Assembly (NCBI GenBank): GCA_948144175.1
Contig: CANXME010001453.1
Coordinates: 3,720,001 to 3,784,000, forward strand
Direction: 5' to 3'
DNA: 64,000 nt
From: Closterium sp. NIES-65
Lineage: Eukaryota; Streptophyta; Zygnematophyceae; Desmidiales; Closteriaceae
This document shows positions 40,809-53,180 of this stretch, one piece after another. The position numbers and the translations under genes were made by a program. Under the pieces are notes generated by a model that was not told where the DNA came from, ran no database searches, and saw nothing but the letters and a program-made list of their open reading frames with translations. Positions within the stretch are counted from its first letter, which is position 1. Each line of letters starts with the position of its first letter.

Positions 40809-43800
40809 TGGCTACCCCTAGTGTCCTAGCTTTTGACGCTGAGGGTCGCGCCATCGACTTTGAGGTCTGGGTAGACGACCTGCAGTTGTTTTTACAGTGC
40901 GATAGGGCAGACGGCCTCTCTCTCTTTGACCTCACTTCTGGCGCCTCTCCTGCCCCTGCTACTGATGCTGATCCCACTGTGCGCTCTCAGTGGGCCACCC
41001 GCGATGCTGCTGCACGTCTTGCTGTGCGTCGCCACCTCCCTACCTCTGAGCGCGCGCACTTTAGTCAGTACAAGAGTGCTCAGACCTTGTACGACGCTGT
41101 AGTTGCGCGCTACTCCTCCCCTGCCACTGCTGCACTGAGCCGTCTCATGCTTCCCTACCTCTTTCCTGACCTCTCTGCCTTTCCCACTGTTGCTGACCTC
41201 ATTACGCACCTCCGCACTAGTGACACTCGCTACCGCGCCGCCCTTCCTGCTGAGTTCTGCGCTAAGAACCACCCCCCCCATGTACATCACTCTCTACTAC
41301 GTAGTCGCGCGCCTCCCTGACTCCCTTCGCGTAGTCAAGGACCACTTTCTCGCAGTCTGTCCCACCACCCTCACCGTCGACGTCCTCGAGAAGGCCCTCC
41401 TCGCGGCGGAGAAGAGCATCGTCGCTGTAGGAGCTTCTCGTGGTGACCCTCGCACCCCCATCTTTGAGGGGTGCTCTCCTTCCCCCCTCCTGCCCTCTGT
41501 TGCCTCTGCTGCTGCTGCCGACCTGCTTGGTCTCGAGTCGGTTGGCGCGGCGTCTGCCCCTAGTGGGAGACGCCGCTCTGGCAAGGGCAAGGGGGGCAAG
41601 GGCGCTGGTGGAGCTGGAGGGAACGGTGGAGGTGGCGGTGGAGGCGGCGGAGGGAGTGGGGGTGGCGGCGGGAGTGGTGGCGGGGGTGGTGGTGGTAGTG
41701 GTGGCAGCGGCGGAGGAGGCGGCGGTGGTGGCGGCGGCGGTGGTGGTGGCGGCAGTGGTGGCGGTGACGGTGGGGGAGGCGGTGGCGGAGGAGGCGGTGG
41801 TGGCGTAGGAGGTGGAGCTGGTCGAGGCGGTACCCAGCAGCGGAGCGGCGGTGGTGGTGGTCAGCGCTTGCAGCAGCAGCAGCAGCAGCGTTCGCATGAC
41901 GTCCCTCCGCCCCAGCAGCTCCGTGAGTGGTACGCTCGGCGTCAGAGGGGTGGGGGTACTGGTCCTTGTACCTACGTCCTTCGCTCTGGCGACCGCGGGG
42001 GTGAGCAGTGTGGGGGTGCCCACTCCACCCAGCGCTGCTTTGGCCGCCTGACGGACGCTTGGCGTCAGCAGTTCCCCGGGGCTAGTGAGATCCCTCGCTG
42101 GGATGAGCTTCTTAGAGCTGGTGTAGCGATCTTTGATCTTGATTTTGATGCTATCCTTGCTGCTATGTATACTGTGACTATTAGTGAGGAAGGTGACTGT
42201 TACTGGTGTTTCCCGCCTGACCCAGGCATTGGTACTGCTGCGCTAGGTGCTTGTGAGGCTGCTGCTCTAGGTGCCAGTGCGTCTGTGCTCTCAGGTGCTG
42301 GTGAGACTACGCTCTCAGGTACTGCGTTGCCTCCGTCCTCCCTCACTTTCACACTTGACTCCGGGGCTTCTCGCTCCTTCTTTCGAGACCGCACTACCCT
42401 CACGCCGCTTGACCGGCCCGTTGCGGTCTCCCTGGCTGATCCCTCTGGGGGTCCTATCCTCTCTCACTTCTCCACTGTCCTCCCGTGTCCGGCTGCCCCT
42501 TCGGGCACCCTGTCTGGTCTGTACCTTCCCTCGTTCTCTACGAACTTGGTGAGTGGCGCGGACCTGCAGGATGTGGGGGTTCACCAGTTCACTCCTGCGA
42601 GTCAGCGGGTGACCCACTGCACGGAGGCACGCACAGGCCGACACCTGGCCACGTTCTCGCGTCGGCCGGGGTCGAGTCTCTACACCCTGACCGTTGAGTC
42701 TCCTCCTGTCCCTGCGTCTGGTCAGGTAGCTGCGTCAGGTCAGGTCCTTGCTGCTGCGTCCCGGTCTGGTCCTGAGTCTGCCCCCTGCAGACGCTTCACA
42801 TGGACGTGTGGGGCCCAGCCCCCGTCTGTGGGCAGGGTCACGAGCGCTACTTTCTGTTGGTGGTTGACGACTACTCGCGTTACACCACAGTCCTCCCCTT
42901 GCGCAGCAAGGGTGCTGTCACTGAGGTGCTGATCGACTGGATCCGCGAGGCTCGTCTCCAGCTCAGGAAGAGCTTCGGCTCGGACTTTCGTGTTCTGCGT
43001 CTGCACTCGGACAGAGGCGGAGAGTTCTCCTCGCGCCTTCTGCGAGACTACTGTCGTGCACGGGGGATCCGCCAGACCTTCACGCTTCCGGACTCTCCAC
43101 AGCAAAATGGGATTGCTGAGCGCCGCATTGGCATGGTCATGGATGTCGCTCGTACGTCCATGATGCATGCGGTTGCCCCCCATTTTCTGTGGCCGTTTGC
43201 GGTTCGGTACGCGGCGCATCAGCTCAACCTTCACCCCCGGGTCTCTCGGCCCGCGATGTCCCCAGTCTTGCTGTGGACGGGGAAGGTTGGCGATGCGTCG
43301 GCGTTTCGTGTCTCGGGATCTCGGGCGTTTGTCCGCGACTTGTCTGCGGACAAGCTGTCCCCTCGTGCTGCTCCCTGTGTCTTCCTTGGCTTCCCCACAG
43401 ATGCTCCCGGGTGGCAGTTTTACCACCCCTTCTCTCGTCGTGTTCTGTCTTCCCAGGACGTCACGTTCGACGAGTCAGACCCCTTCTACCGCCTCTTCCC
43501 CTACCGCACTCCTTCCCTCCCCCCTCCGCCGGACTTCCTTGTGCCGGTTCCCCCCCCGGTAGACCCCCTCCCCCCTCAGGTTCCTGCCCCCTCAGATGTG
43601 TCCCAGGTAGACGCAGTTGACCCGGTCGAGGTTACTGGTGACTCTGGTGCTGCTGCGGGTGCTGAGCCTGGGGGTGCTGACTCTGGGGGTGCTGTGCGCG
43701 GGGGTGCCGAGCCTAGAGGTGCTACTACTGGGGGTGCTGAGCCTGGGGGTGCTGAGCCGGGGGGTGCTGTACCTGGGCTAGGGGTCGGCTGTACCTGAGC

Positions 43801-46520
43801 TACTGAGCCGGGGGGTGCTGTACCTGAGCCGGGGGGTGCTGTACCTGAGCTACTGAGCTAGGGGGTGCTGGGTCTGGGGGTGCTGGGTCGGGAGCTGCTG
43901 AGCCTGGGGGTGCTGAGTCTGGAGCTGCTGAGCCTGGGGGTGCTGCGTCTGGAGCTGTTGAGCCTGGGGTTTCTCCTGCTGCTGCGTCTCGCCGGGAGCC
44001 CCTCTCTCCACAGGAGCTGCGCGAGTGGTTTGCTCGCCGCGGGAGGCGTGCTGCTGGAGCTGGAGCTTCTTCGAGCGTCGAGGGTACTGGTGCTGCCGGT
44101 CCCGGAGCTGCTGGGCCTGCGGGTCCTACTGGAGCTGGAGCTGCTGAGGGTGTTGGTGCTGAGACTACTGCTTTCTGCCCTGGCGGTGGTTCTGCTGCTG
44201 GTGCTTCTGGGGGTCCTGCCGCTGGAGGTGTTGGTGGCGCTGGTGCTGTCGCTGAGGGTGCTAGTGCTGTCCCTGCTGAGTCTGGAGCTGTCGCGCGGCC
44301 TCGGCCGTACTTCGTTCCGCTCCTGCAGCAGGTTCTTGGTCTTTCTTCTCCAGTAGAGTGTCCACAGCCTGTCCAGTCGCAGTCACTGTTGGAGCCTTCC
44401 TCTCCACTGCCTGCTCCCTCTCCGTACACTGGTCCTACTGGAGGTCTTGCTGAGCGTCGTGAGCCTGCGTCTCGTCCCGCGTCGCCTGTTCGTCCTGCTC
44501 GCGCTAGTGGTCACGGTTCGCGTCAGCGTCCTCCTCCTGTCCCTGGCACGCACCGGATGTCTCTGCGTCCGTCCACTGCTCCTCTGCGTGCCCCTTTGCC
44601 TTCTCCTCCTGAGTCCTCTCTTCCTGCACTTGCCGACCCTGAGTCGGACTCCCTTCGTGCTGCCAGTCCTACTGTCACGCGTCTGCTTGCTACTGTCGTC
44701 ACTGACCCCTCTTTTGAGTCCACTGCTGCGTCTGCTCTTGTCGCTGAGCTCGTCGACTTTGCTGCTCGCTGTCGTCTAGACTACGCTGCTAGTCTTGTTG
44801 CTGAGTCTGCGTCTGTCTGTCCTCCGTCCGTCGGGGGTGAGTGTGCTCTTGGCACGGACGTCCTAGAGGACAGGCAGGAGGAGTTACAGTGTCTGGCGGC
44901 TGCTTCACCTCATCTCGCGTCCGTACTGCTTGCTCCTGAGGGAGACCCGGATGCACTAGACATCCCGACTCCGCGCTCTTACGCGGAGGCCGTAGAGGGT
45001 CCCTACTCCTCTCAGTGGCAGGCAGCTATGGACGCAGAGATGGCTTCCTGGAAGTCCACAGGCACCTACGTTGACGCAGTTCCCCCTCCTGGGGCGAACA
45101 TCGTCAGTGGCATGTGGATCTTCAGGGTGAAGCGGCCGCCGGGCTCTCCACCTGTCTTCAAGGCGCGGTACGTTGCTCGTGGCTTCAGTCAGCGGCAGGG
45201 AGTTGAATACTTTCAGACCTTCTCTCCCACCCCGAAGATGACCACTCTTCGGGTGCTGCTGCACATAGCCGCTCAGCGCGACTACGAGCTTCACTCTCTC
45301 GACTTCAGCACTGCGTTCCTGCAGGGTAGCCTGCACGAGGAGATCTGGCTGCGCCGTCCACCTGGCTTCACTGGGACTTTTCCTCCTGGCACCCAGTGGA
45401 GCCTCCGACGGCCAGTCTACGGTCTCCGCCAGGCACCGCGTGAGTGGCACGACACACTGAGGACTACGCTTGCGGCTCTTGGGTTTGCTCCTTCTACTGC
45501 TGACCCGTCGCTGTTTCTGCGCACCGACACTTCACTGCCGCCGTTCTACATCCTCGTGTACGTCGACGACTTGGTCTTTGCCACAGCGGACACTGCTGGA
45601 CTCGCCTACGTGAAGTCCGAGCTGCAGAAGAGACACACGTGCACAGACCTGGGTGAACTGCGCAGCTACCTTGGCTTGCAGATCACTCGGGACAGAGCAC
45701 GCCGCACCATTACCTTGACTCAGTCACACATGGTGCAGCAGGTCCTTCAGCGCTTCGGCTTCACGTACTCCTCGCCTCAGGCCACTCCTCTGTCTACTCG
45801 TCACTCGCTCTCAGCTCTGCCTTCGGATGAGTCCGTAGAGTCGAGTGGCCCGTACCCAGAGCTTGTTGGCTGCCTCATGTACCTGATGACCTGCACACGA
45901 CCTGACCTTGCATACCCTCTGAGCATTCTTGCACGCTATGTTGCTCCTGGGAGACACCGACCAGAGCACATGGCTGCAGCGAAGAGGGTATTGCGCTACC
46001 TGTGCAGTACGTCGGGCATGGGGCTAGTGCTTGGAGGGCGGGGTCCAGTGGTCCTTACAGGCCACGCTGACGCTTCTTGGGCTGATGACCAGGCTACGCA
46101 GCGGTCGTCACAGGGTTACACCTTCAGTCTTGGTTCCGGCTCTGTCTCGTGGCGGGCTACTCGTTCGTCTTCGGTTCTCAGCTCCAGTTGTGAGGCTGAG
46201 ATCTACGCCGGGGCCATGGCTGCACAGGAGCTTCGCTGGCTTACCTACCTGCTGACTGACCTTGGAGAGCCGCCTCGTTCTCCTCCAGTGCTGTACGTAG
46301 ACAACAAGGCCATGCTGGCCTTGTGTCGAGAGCAGCGTCTGGAGCACAGAACGAAGCACATTGCTCTTCGCTACTTCCTTGCTCGTGAGCTACAGCAGCG
46401 TGGACAGTTGCGGCTTGCGTACGTGGCCTCTGAGGCCAACACTGCTGATGTGTTCACCAAGGCACTCGCGCCTTGTGACCATCAGCGCTCTGCACCCAGC
46501 TGGGTCTTGTGCCTGTCTTG
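40809..46520 (+). pseudogene. Copia-E gag-pol region
   Basis: Gag (MATPSVLAFDAEGR) starts at 40809. Then come the glycine-rich domain (41600-41830), QLREWY (41913-41933), the stretched knuckle (about 41966-42037), protease (LDSGASRSFF), integrase (MDVWGPAPV at about 42800, LHSDRGGEF), an EPGGA-type spacer with LREWF (44011-44031), RT (KARYVARGFSQRQG, LVYVDDLVFAT) and RNase H (GHADASWADD, SSCEAEIYA). Fossil with several breaks. Confidence 0.88.
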
Positions 46521-46752
46521 CCTCACTTGCTCTCCTCTTGACTTTACTTGTACTGTGACATGTATATACCTGCTCTTGCTTGTCTTGTTTTATATATATA
46601 TGTCTGTACTCCTACATGTGAACTGGCCTCTTGCCCTGCTCTTGTGCTCGGACTGTGTGGTGACTTTGTGATCCACCCTGAGCTTGCTTTGCTTTACTTT
46701 GCTTGACTGGTCTTGTGACCCCTTGTTCTCCCCCACTTTGCCTATGGGGGTG

Positions 46753-46881
46753 TGTCAGATATATATGACATAGCTGTTGTAGGTTGTAGTGGGGTAGCAC
46801 ATATGGGGTACAACTCTCTAGGGTTTGTATTTGTACCCAACTTTCACTTAGTCATTTCATTCCTGTTCTAGTATTCTCACA
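46753..46881 (+). repeat. Copia-E 3' LTR
   Basis: 129 bp, the partner of 39634-39762, followed by GCGTT. Confidence 0.94.
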
Positions 46882-46886
46882 GCGTT

Positions 46887-47831
46887 TAGCGATGATGTTT
46901 GATTTTTTGATTGCTTCTGCTGCCCTGGTCCGTGCCGCTTGCAGAATCTCGGCGAACTGTTGTGCTCGTGGGACGGGGTTGTCGGGATTCGGTGTCATGG
47001 GTACTGTTGGGTCCTGTCCGTGATTCAAGTAAAACGGCGACTGTTGCGTCGTGGCTGATGGTGCGTTATTGTATGCGAACTCGATGAGTGGCAGCTGCTG
47101 TTCCCACGTATTCGGATCGTTGCACGTGGCTCGAATCAGCTGCTCCATGGTCTGATTTGTCCGTTCCGTCTGTCCGTCGGTTTCGGGGTGATAGGATGAA
47201 CTAAACTGTAAGCACGTGCCGAACTGCTGCCACAGGTTCCGCTAGAAGCTGCTTGTAAATTTCGTGTCTATGTCGCTGATGATCGATGCGGGTATCTCGT
47301 GCAGTCGAACGACGGTGGTGATGAAGAGTCGGGCGGTTTCCTCGGCTGTGATTGATTTCCTGCATGCTGCGAAATGAGCCATCTTCGTTAGTCGATCGAC
47401 GACGACCAGGATCGCGTCATTCCCACTCGCCCCAACTGGTAACCCCGTAACGAAATCCATCGTCACCTGCTGCCAAGCACGCTCTGGGGGCGGGATGGGT
47501 TGTAATTGTCCCGCCGGCCGCTTCCTGCTTGACTTCATGAGCTGGCAAGTGGGGCACGATGCCACGTGTCGTTGCACATCGGTCAACATTTCTGGCCAGT
47601 AGTAGTACCGCTGCAGCTGCTGCCGTGTTTTTTCTACCTCGAAATGTCCCGAGGTAACTCCGTCGTGTGCCTCCTGTAACAGTAGTTCCCGCAGTAGCGT
47701 GTATCCTGGTACCCAGATGCGGTCGGTTCCAGTTTTTACGTAATAGACTCCTTTTGCCGCTGCAAATTGCTGTGAGTTGCCTCCTGTAAAGAACGGGTCT
47801 GTTTGATATCCGAGGGTAAATAGGCCTGTCA
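46887..47831 (-). pseudogene. Gypsy integrase region
   Basis: An H2C2-type zinc-binding region (HDGVTSGHFEVEKT...CPTCQLMKSS) is followed by the integrase core (MDFVTGLP, VVVDRLTKMAHF, IISDIDTKF, then EFAYNNAPSATTQ). It is flanked by Copia-E and Copia-F insertions. Fossil. Confidence 0.88.
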
Positions 47832-47966
47832 TGTCAGAATGAGAAACGAGAATGAGGAGTGACTAGCAGGAACAACAGTACAAATATGTCAAACCCTAAT
47901 CTGGTGTACCCCTTATGGTGTAACCCACTACAGCCTAGAACCACACAAACATATAAATGTTTGACA
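47832..47966 (-). repeat. Copia-F 3' LTR
   Basis: 135 bp, identical by eye to 54909-55043. Confidence 0.94.
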
Positions 47967-48197
47967 CACCCCCATAGGCAAAGTGGGGGAGACCTAGGGG
48001 TCACAAGACCAGTCAAGGCAAAACAAGGTAAACAAGCTCAGGGTGGATCTCGAGGATTCCACACAAATTCCGAGCACAAGCAAGCGGTCACAAGACCAGT
48101 TCACATGCAGTTTTATAATACAGCAAGAGGTACAATGATCACAACCTAACAAGGCAAACATGCAGGTATATATATAATGATCACAGTACAGGTAAAG

Positions 48198-51100
48198 TCA
48201 AGAAGTAAGTAAGTGAGAAACAGTCGGCACAAGGCCTAGAAGAGTGCAAAAACGCTGATGGTCAACAGGCGGAAGCGCCTTGGTGAACACATCAGCAGTG
48301 TTGGCCTCAGTGGCCACGTAACGCAGAAGAAGCTGACCACGCTGCTGTAGCTCTCGAGCTAGAAAGTAACGCAGAGCAATGTGCTTCGTCCTGTGCTCCA
48401 GTCTGTGCTCCTGGCACAAGGCAATGGTTGCCTTGTTGTCGACGTACAGCACTGGAGGAGAACGAGGCTGCTCTCCAAGGTCAGTCAGCAGGTAGGTGAG
48501 CCAGCGAAGCTCCTGGGCAGCCATGGCCGTGGCGTAGATCTCAGCCTCACAGCTGGAGCTGAGAACAGAAGAAGAACGAGTAGAACGCCAAGAGACAGAG
48601 CCAGAGCCAAGACTGAAGGTGTAACCCTGAGACGACCGCTGAGTAGCCTGGTCGTCTGCCCAAGAAGCGTCTGAGTGCCCAGTGAGAACAGGCCGGTCTC
48701 GCCCTCCAAGCACTAGCCCCATGCCCGACGTACTGCACAAGTAGCGCAACACCCTCTTAGCTGCATCCATGTGCTCCTTCCGGTGACGGCCGGGAGCAAC
48801 ATAGCGTGCTAAGATGCTGAGAGGGTATGCTAGGTCAGGTCGAGTGCAGGTCATCAGGTACATGAGGCAGCCCACAAGCTCTGGATACGGACCACTCGAC
48901 TCTACGGACTCATCCGAAGGCAGAGCTGAGAGCGAGTGACCCGTAGGCAGAGGAGTGGACTGAGGCGAGGAGTACGTGAAGCCGAAGCGCTGAAGGACCT
49001 GCTGCACCATGTGTGACTGAGTCAGGGTAATGGTGCGGCGTGCTCTGTCCCGGGTGATCCGCAAGCCAGGATAGCTTGTCAGTTCACCCAGGTCTGTGCA
49101 CGTGTGTCTCTTCTGCAGCTCGGACTTCACGTGGGCGAGTGCGGCAAGGTCAGCAGTGGCAAAGACCAAGTCGTCGACGTACACGAGGATGTAGAACGGC
49201 GGCAGCGAGGTGTTGGTGCGCAGAAACAGCGACGGGTCAGCAGTAGAAGGAGCAAACCCAAGAGCCGCAAGTGTAGTCCTCAGTGTGTCGTGCCACTCAC
49301 GCGGCGCCTGGCGGAGACCGTAGACTGGCCGCCGGAGGCTCCACTGGGTGCCAGGAGGGAACGACCCAGTGAAGCCAGGTGGGCGGCGCAGCCAGATCTC
49401 CTCGTGCAGGCTGCCCTGCAAGAAAGCTGTGCTGAAGTCAAGAGAGTGGAGCTCGTAGTCACGCTGAGCGGCGACGTGTAGCAGAACCCGAAGAGTGGTC
49501 ATCTTCGGGGTCGGGGAGAAGGTCTGGAAGAAGTCAACTCCCTCTCGCTGACTGAAGCCTCGTGCAACGTAACGCGCCTTGAAGACAGGCGGAGAGCCTG
49601 GCGGCCGCTTCACCCTGAAAATCCACATGCCACTGACGATGTTCGCCCCAGGTGGGGGAACGTCGTCGACGTAGGTGCCTGTGGACTTCCAGGAAGCCAT
49701 CTCTGTGTCCATGGCCGACTGCCACTGAGAGGAGTAGGGACCGGCCATCGCCTCTGCGTAAGAGCGTGGGGTCGGGATGTCTGGTGCATCCGGGTCTCCC
49801 TCAGGGGCAACAAGCATGGACACGAGATGGGGCAAAGCAGCGGCAAGGCAACCAAACTCCTCCTGCCTGTCCTCAAGGACGTCCGTGCCAAGAGCACACT
49901 CACCCCCGACGGACGGAGGACAGGCAGACTCAGACTCAGCAACAAGACTCGCTGCGTAGTCTAGACGACACGCCGCTGCAAAGTCGACAAGCTCAGTGAC
50001 TAGGGCAGACGCAGCAGCGGACTCAAAGGAAGGGTCAGTGACAACCGTAGCCAGGAGACATGTGACAGTAGGACTGGCAGCGCGAAGGGAGTCTGACTCC
50101 GGGTCAGCAAGAGCAGGAAGAGAGGACGCAGGAGGCGACGGGAGAGCAACACGCTGCGGAGCAGTGGACTGACGAAGCGCCATCCGGTGCGTGCCTGGGA
50201 CAGCAGGAGGACGCTCACGCGGGACACGACTACCAGTGGTAGCAGCTCGAACAGGCGACGCTCGACGAGACGCAGGTGACACAGGACGTGACGCAGGCTC
50301 ACGTCTCTCAGCAAGACCGTCAGTCGGACCAGTGTAAGGAGCAGGCACAGGGAGTGGTGAGGCAGGCGGTAACTGTGGCTGTGACTGGACAGACGGCGGA
50401 CACTCTAAGGCGAGAGGAGAACAAGGAGGAGGAGGCTGACCAAGAACCTGCTGAAGGAGCGGAACGAAGTACGGTCGTAACCGTGCAGCAGCTCTCGAAC
50501 CAGCAGAGACACCAGCGGCAGCAGCAGCACCTCCAGAAGCAGCAGCACCTCCAGCACCAGGGTCTGCAGTACCTCCTGCAGCACCTCCAGCAGCACCGCC
50601 AGCAGCAGCAGTACCTCCAGCAGCACCGCCAGTAGCAGCTGCACCTCCAGCACCAGGGTCCGTAGCACCCACAGCAGCTCCAACGCCCGGGTCCTCAGTA
50701 CTAGCAGCACCTCCAGCAGCACCGCCAGCAGCAGCAGCACCTCCAGCAGCACCGCCAGCAGCAGCAGCACCTCCAGCACCAGGGTCCGTAGTACTCGCAG
50801 CAGCGTCAACTCCGGGGACCCCAGCACCAGCAGCTCCACTACGGAGACTGATGTGCCGAGCGTACCACTCTCGAAGCTGAGGGGAAGAGGGCGGCTCCCG
50901 CCGTGGTGGGGAAGCACGAGTACCAACTCCAGCAGTACCACGAGCCCGAGACTCACCCCGCCGGAGGCTGCAGTACCGTGAGTACCACTCACGCAGCTGC
51001 TGCGAAGAGGGAGGTCCTCCAGGCGCCTCACAGTCAACTGCAACACCACCAGGCTCAGCACCCCCAGGCTCAGTAACTCCAGGCGCAGTACCCCTAGACT

Positions 51101-53180
51101 CAGCAACGCCAGGCTCAGTACCCCCAAACCCAGCACCCCCAGGCTCAGCACCCCCAGGATCAGCACCCCCAGACTCAGCACCCCTAGGCTCCGCCCGCTC
51201 AGGCTCCGCACGCTCAGGCTCCGCACGCTCAGGCTCAGCACCTCCAGCAGGACGCGAGTCGACAGCTACCTCGGCAGGCTCAACCGGGTCTACCTGAGAG
51301 ACACCTGAGGGAGCGGCACCCTGAGGGGGAAGGGGGTCTACCACTGCAGCACCTGGCGCGAGGAAGAGAGGCGGGGGAGGGAGCGGGGCAGTGCGGTAGG
51401 GGAAGAGGCGGTAGAAGGGCACGGACTCGTCAAAAGTGACGTCCTGAGAGGGGAAGACTCGGTGCGAGGCGGGGTGGTAAAACTGCCAGCCAGACGCATC
51501 CGGGACAAAGCCAAGAAAGACACAGGGAGCAGTGCGGGAGGAGAGCTTGTCCGCAGACGTGTCGCGAACAAAAGCTCGGGATCCCCAGACACGGAAGCGT
51601 GACGCATCGCCAACCTCCCCCGTCCACAGCAGTGTGGGCGAGGTCTCCGGAGCGGAGACACGGGGCCAGAGGTTGAGCTGATGCGCAGCGTACCGGACCG
51701 CAAACGGCCACAGAAAGTGGGGGGCAGCCGCGTGGACTAAGGAGGTACGAGCGACCTCCATGACCAAGCCAATGCGGCGCTCAGCAACCCCATTCTGCTG
51801 TGGAGAGGCCGGGAGCGTGAACGACTGGCGAATGCCATGCTCGGCACAGTAGGCTGCCAAGAGGTCGGAGGAGAACTCGCCACCTCTGTCAGAGTGCAAG
51901 CGCAGAACAGGAAACTCCGAGCGAAAACGCTGTCGCAGCTGAAGACGTGCTCTGCTGATCCAGGGGATCAGAACATCAGGAACTTCACCCTTGGTGCGCA
52001 AGGGGAAGACCGTGGTGTAGCGCGAGTAGTCGTCAACGACGATCAAGAAGTACCTCTCCTGGCTCTGACCACGGACGCGGGCTGGGCCCCACACGTCCAT
52101 GTGGAGCGTCTGCAAAGGAGCAGTCGTCGGGGGGAACGAGGAGGAGTGAGGGGCAGCGCGCTGCCGCCCCTCGACACAGGGAAGACAGGGAGGAGCAAGG
52201 GAGGGTGGGAGGGGAGGGAGTACCCGAGGAAGACCAGAGACAAGGTACCGGGCGTGCATGCCCCGAAGGCGCTGCACTGACGGGTGACCAAGTCGGTGGT
52301 GCCAGAGGACAGTCTTGTGCGTTAGAGAGCGACACGAGCAGGGGGCAGACAGCTGACCTGACGCAGACGCAGACGCAGACGCCGCTACCTGAGGGGACTC
52401 AGTGGTCAGTGTGTACAGGTCCGACCCCGGCTGCCGAGTGAAGGTAGCCAGGTGACGGCCCGTCCGAGCACACGTGCAGTGTGTCACACGCTCGTAGGCA
52501 GGGGTGAACTGGTGAACACCCCCATCCTGAAGCGCACAACCCGCCACCAAGTTCGTAGAGAACGAGGGGAGGTGGAGACCTGACAGTGTGCCCGACGGGA
52601 CAGCAGGACAAGGAAGGAGGGTGGAGGAGGTCGCAATGACCGGACCCCCAGAGGGGTCAGCGAGCGAGACAGCGACTGGTCGAGCAAGGGGCTCAAGAGC
52701 AGTGCGGTCACGAAAGAAACAGCGCGAAGCGCCTGAGTCTAGAGTGAAGGTGTGCAGTGCCTCAGTGGACTCAGTAGCACCTGGGGCGGCGGACACACAC
52801 GCACCTAGAGCAGTAGCCTCACCAGTACCTGGGGCAGCAGACACGCAAGCACCTAGGGCGGTAGCCTCACTCGTGCGGATGCCTGGGTCAGGCGGAACAC
52901 TCAGGTACTGGTCCTCCTCTCCACTAATAGTCAATGCATACATTGCTTTGAGAATAACATCAAAATCAAGAGCATAGATATCGATATCCTTCTTGAGGAG
53001 ATCAGCCCACTGAGGAAGCTCAGGAGCGTCAGGAAACTGAGCACGCCAAGCGTCATCTAGGCGAGAGAAGCAGCGCTGCGAAGTGTGCGCCCTCCCGCAC
53101 GTCTGTCCCTTGCGGCGACCAGTGCGGATGACGTACGTGCAGCTAAGGCTACCCCCCCACCCCCGTGCTGTAAGTACCAC
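48198..53180 (-). CDS. Copia-F pol region
   Basis: A single open frame of about 1660 codons. Parts in order: the stretched knuckle (CTYVIRTGRRKGQTC...HTSQRC), protease (LDSGASRCFF), pre-integrase (HHRLGHPSVQRL), integrase (MDVWGPARV, LHSDRGGEF, NGVAERR), a spacer with two QLREWY copies (50981-51001, 50861-50881) and Gly/Ala/Thr repeats, RT (KARYVARGFSQREG, LVYVDDLVFAT), and RNase H (GHSDASWADD, SSCEAEIYA), closing with the copia-type TKHIALRYFLAREL. It encodes the enzymes that would copy and integrate the element. Confidence 0.9.
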   Translation of the reverse strand: MVLTARGWGGSLSCTYVIRTGRRKGQTCGRAHTSQRCFSRLDDAWRAQFPDAPELPQWADLLKKDIDIYALDFDVILKAMYALTISGEEDQYLSVPPDPGIRTSEATALGACVSAAPGTGEATALGACVSAAPGATESTEALHTFTLDSGASRCFFRDRTALEPLARPVAVSLADPSGGPVIATSSTLLPCPAVPSGTLSGLHLPSFSTNLVAGCALQDGGVHQFTPAYERVTHCTCARTGRHLATFTRQPGSDLYTLTTESPQVAASASASASGQLSAPCSCRSLTHKTVLWHHRLGHPSVQRLRGMHARYLVSGLPRVLPPLPPSLAPPCLPCVEGRQRAAPHSSSFPPTTAPLQTLHMDVWGPARVRGQSQERYFLIVVDDYSRYTTVFPLRTKGEVPDVLIPWISRARLQLRQRFRSEFPVLRLHSDRGGEFSSDLLAAYCAEHGIRQSFTLPASPQQNGVAERRIGLVMEVARTSLVHAAAPHFLWPFAVRYAAHQLNLWPRVSAPETSPTLLWTGEVGDASRFRVWGSRAFVRDTSADKLSSRTAPCVFLGFVPDASGWQFYHPASHRVFPSQDVTFDESVPFYRLFPYRTAPLPPPPLFLAPGAAVVDPLPPQGAAPSGVSQVDPVEPAEVAVDSRPAGGAEPERAEPERAEPERAEPRGAESGGADPGGAEPGGAGFGGTEPGVAESRGTAPGVTEPGGAEPGGVAVDCEAPGGPPSSQQLREWYSRYCSLRRGESRARGTAGVGTRASPPRREPPSSPQLREWYARHISLRSGAAGAGVPGVDAAASTTDPGAGGAAAAGGAAGGAAAAGGAAGGAASTEDPGVGAAVGATDPGAGGAAATGGAAGGTAAAGGAAGGAAGGTADPGAGGAAASGGAAAAAGVSAGSRAAARLRPYFVPLLQQVLGQPPPPCSPLALECPPSVQSQPQLPPASPLPVPAPYTGPTDGLAERREPASRPVSPASRRASPVRAATTGSRVPRERPPAVPGTHRMALRQSTAPQRVALPSPPASSLPALADPESDSLRAASPTVTCLLATVVTDPSFESAAASALVTELVDFAAACRLDYAASLVAESESACPPSVGGECALGTDVLEDRQEEFGCLAAALPHLVSMLVAPEGDPDAPDIPTPRSYAEAMAGPYSSQWQSAMDTEMASWKSTGTYVDDVPPPGANIVSGMWIFRVKRPPGSPPVFKARYVARGFSQREGVDFFQTFSPTPKMTTLRVLLHVAAQRDYELHSLDFSTAFLQGSLHEEIWLRRPPGFTGSFPPGTQWSLRRPVYGLRQAPREWHDTLRTTLAALGFAPSTADPSLFLRTNTSLPPFYILVYVDDLVFATADLAALAHVKSELQKRHTCTDLGELTSYPGLRITRDRARRTITLTQSHMVQQVLQRFGFTYSSPQSTPLPTGHSLSALPSDESVESSGPYPELVGCLMYLMTCTRPDLAYPLSILARYVAPGRHRKEHMDAAKRVLRYLCSTSGMGLVLGGRDRPVLTGHSDASWADDQATQRSSQGYTFSLGSGSVSWRSTRSSSVLSSSCEAEIYATAMAAQELRWLTYLLTDLGEQPRSPPVLYVDNKATIALCQEHRLEHRTKHIALRYFLARELQQRGQLLLRYVATEANTADVFTKALPPVDHQRFCTLLGLVPTVSHLLTS

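Larger units (their letters stand above)
39634..46881 (+). mobile_element. Copia-E: Ty1/copia fossil in the gypsy integrase region
   Basis: Target duplication GCGTT lies at 39629-39633 and 46882-46886. The 129-bp LTRs differ at about three sites, the most of any copia pair here. All major parts are present: leader array, gag, glycine-rich domain, knuckle, protease, integrase, spacer, RT and RNase H. It is broken by several changes. It is inserted opposite to the gypsy element's direction. Confidence 0.94.
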
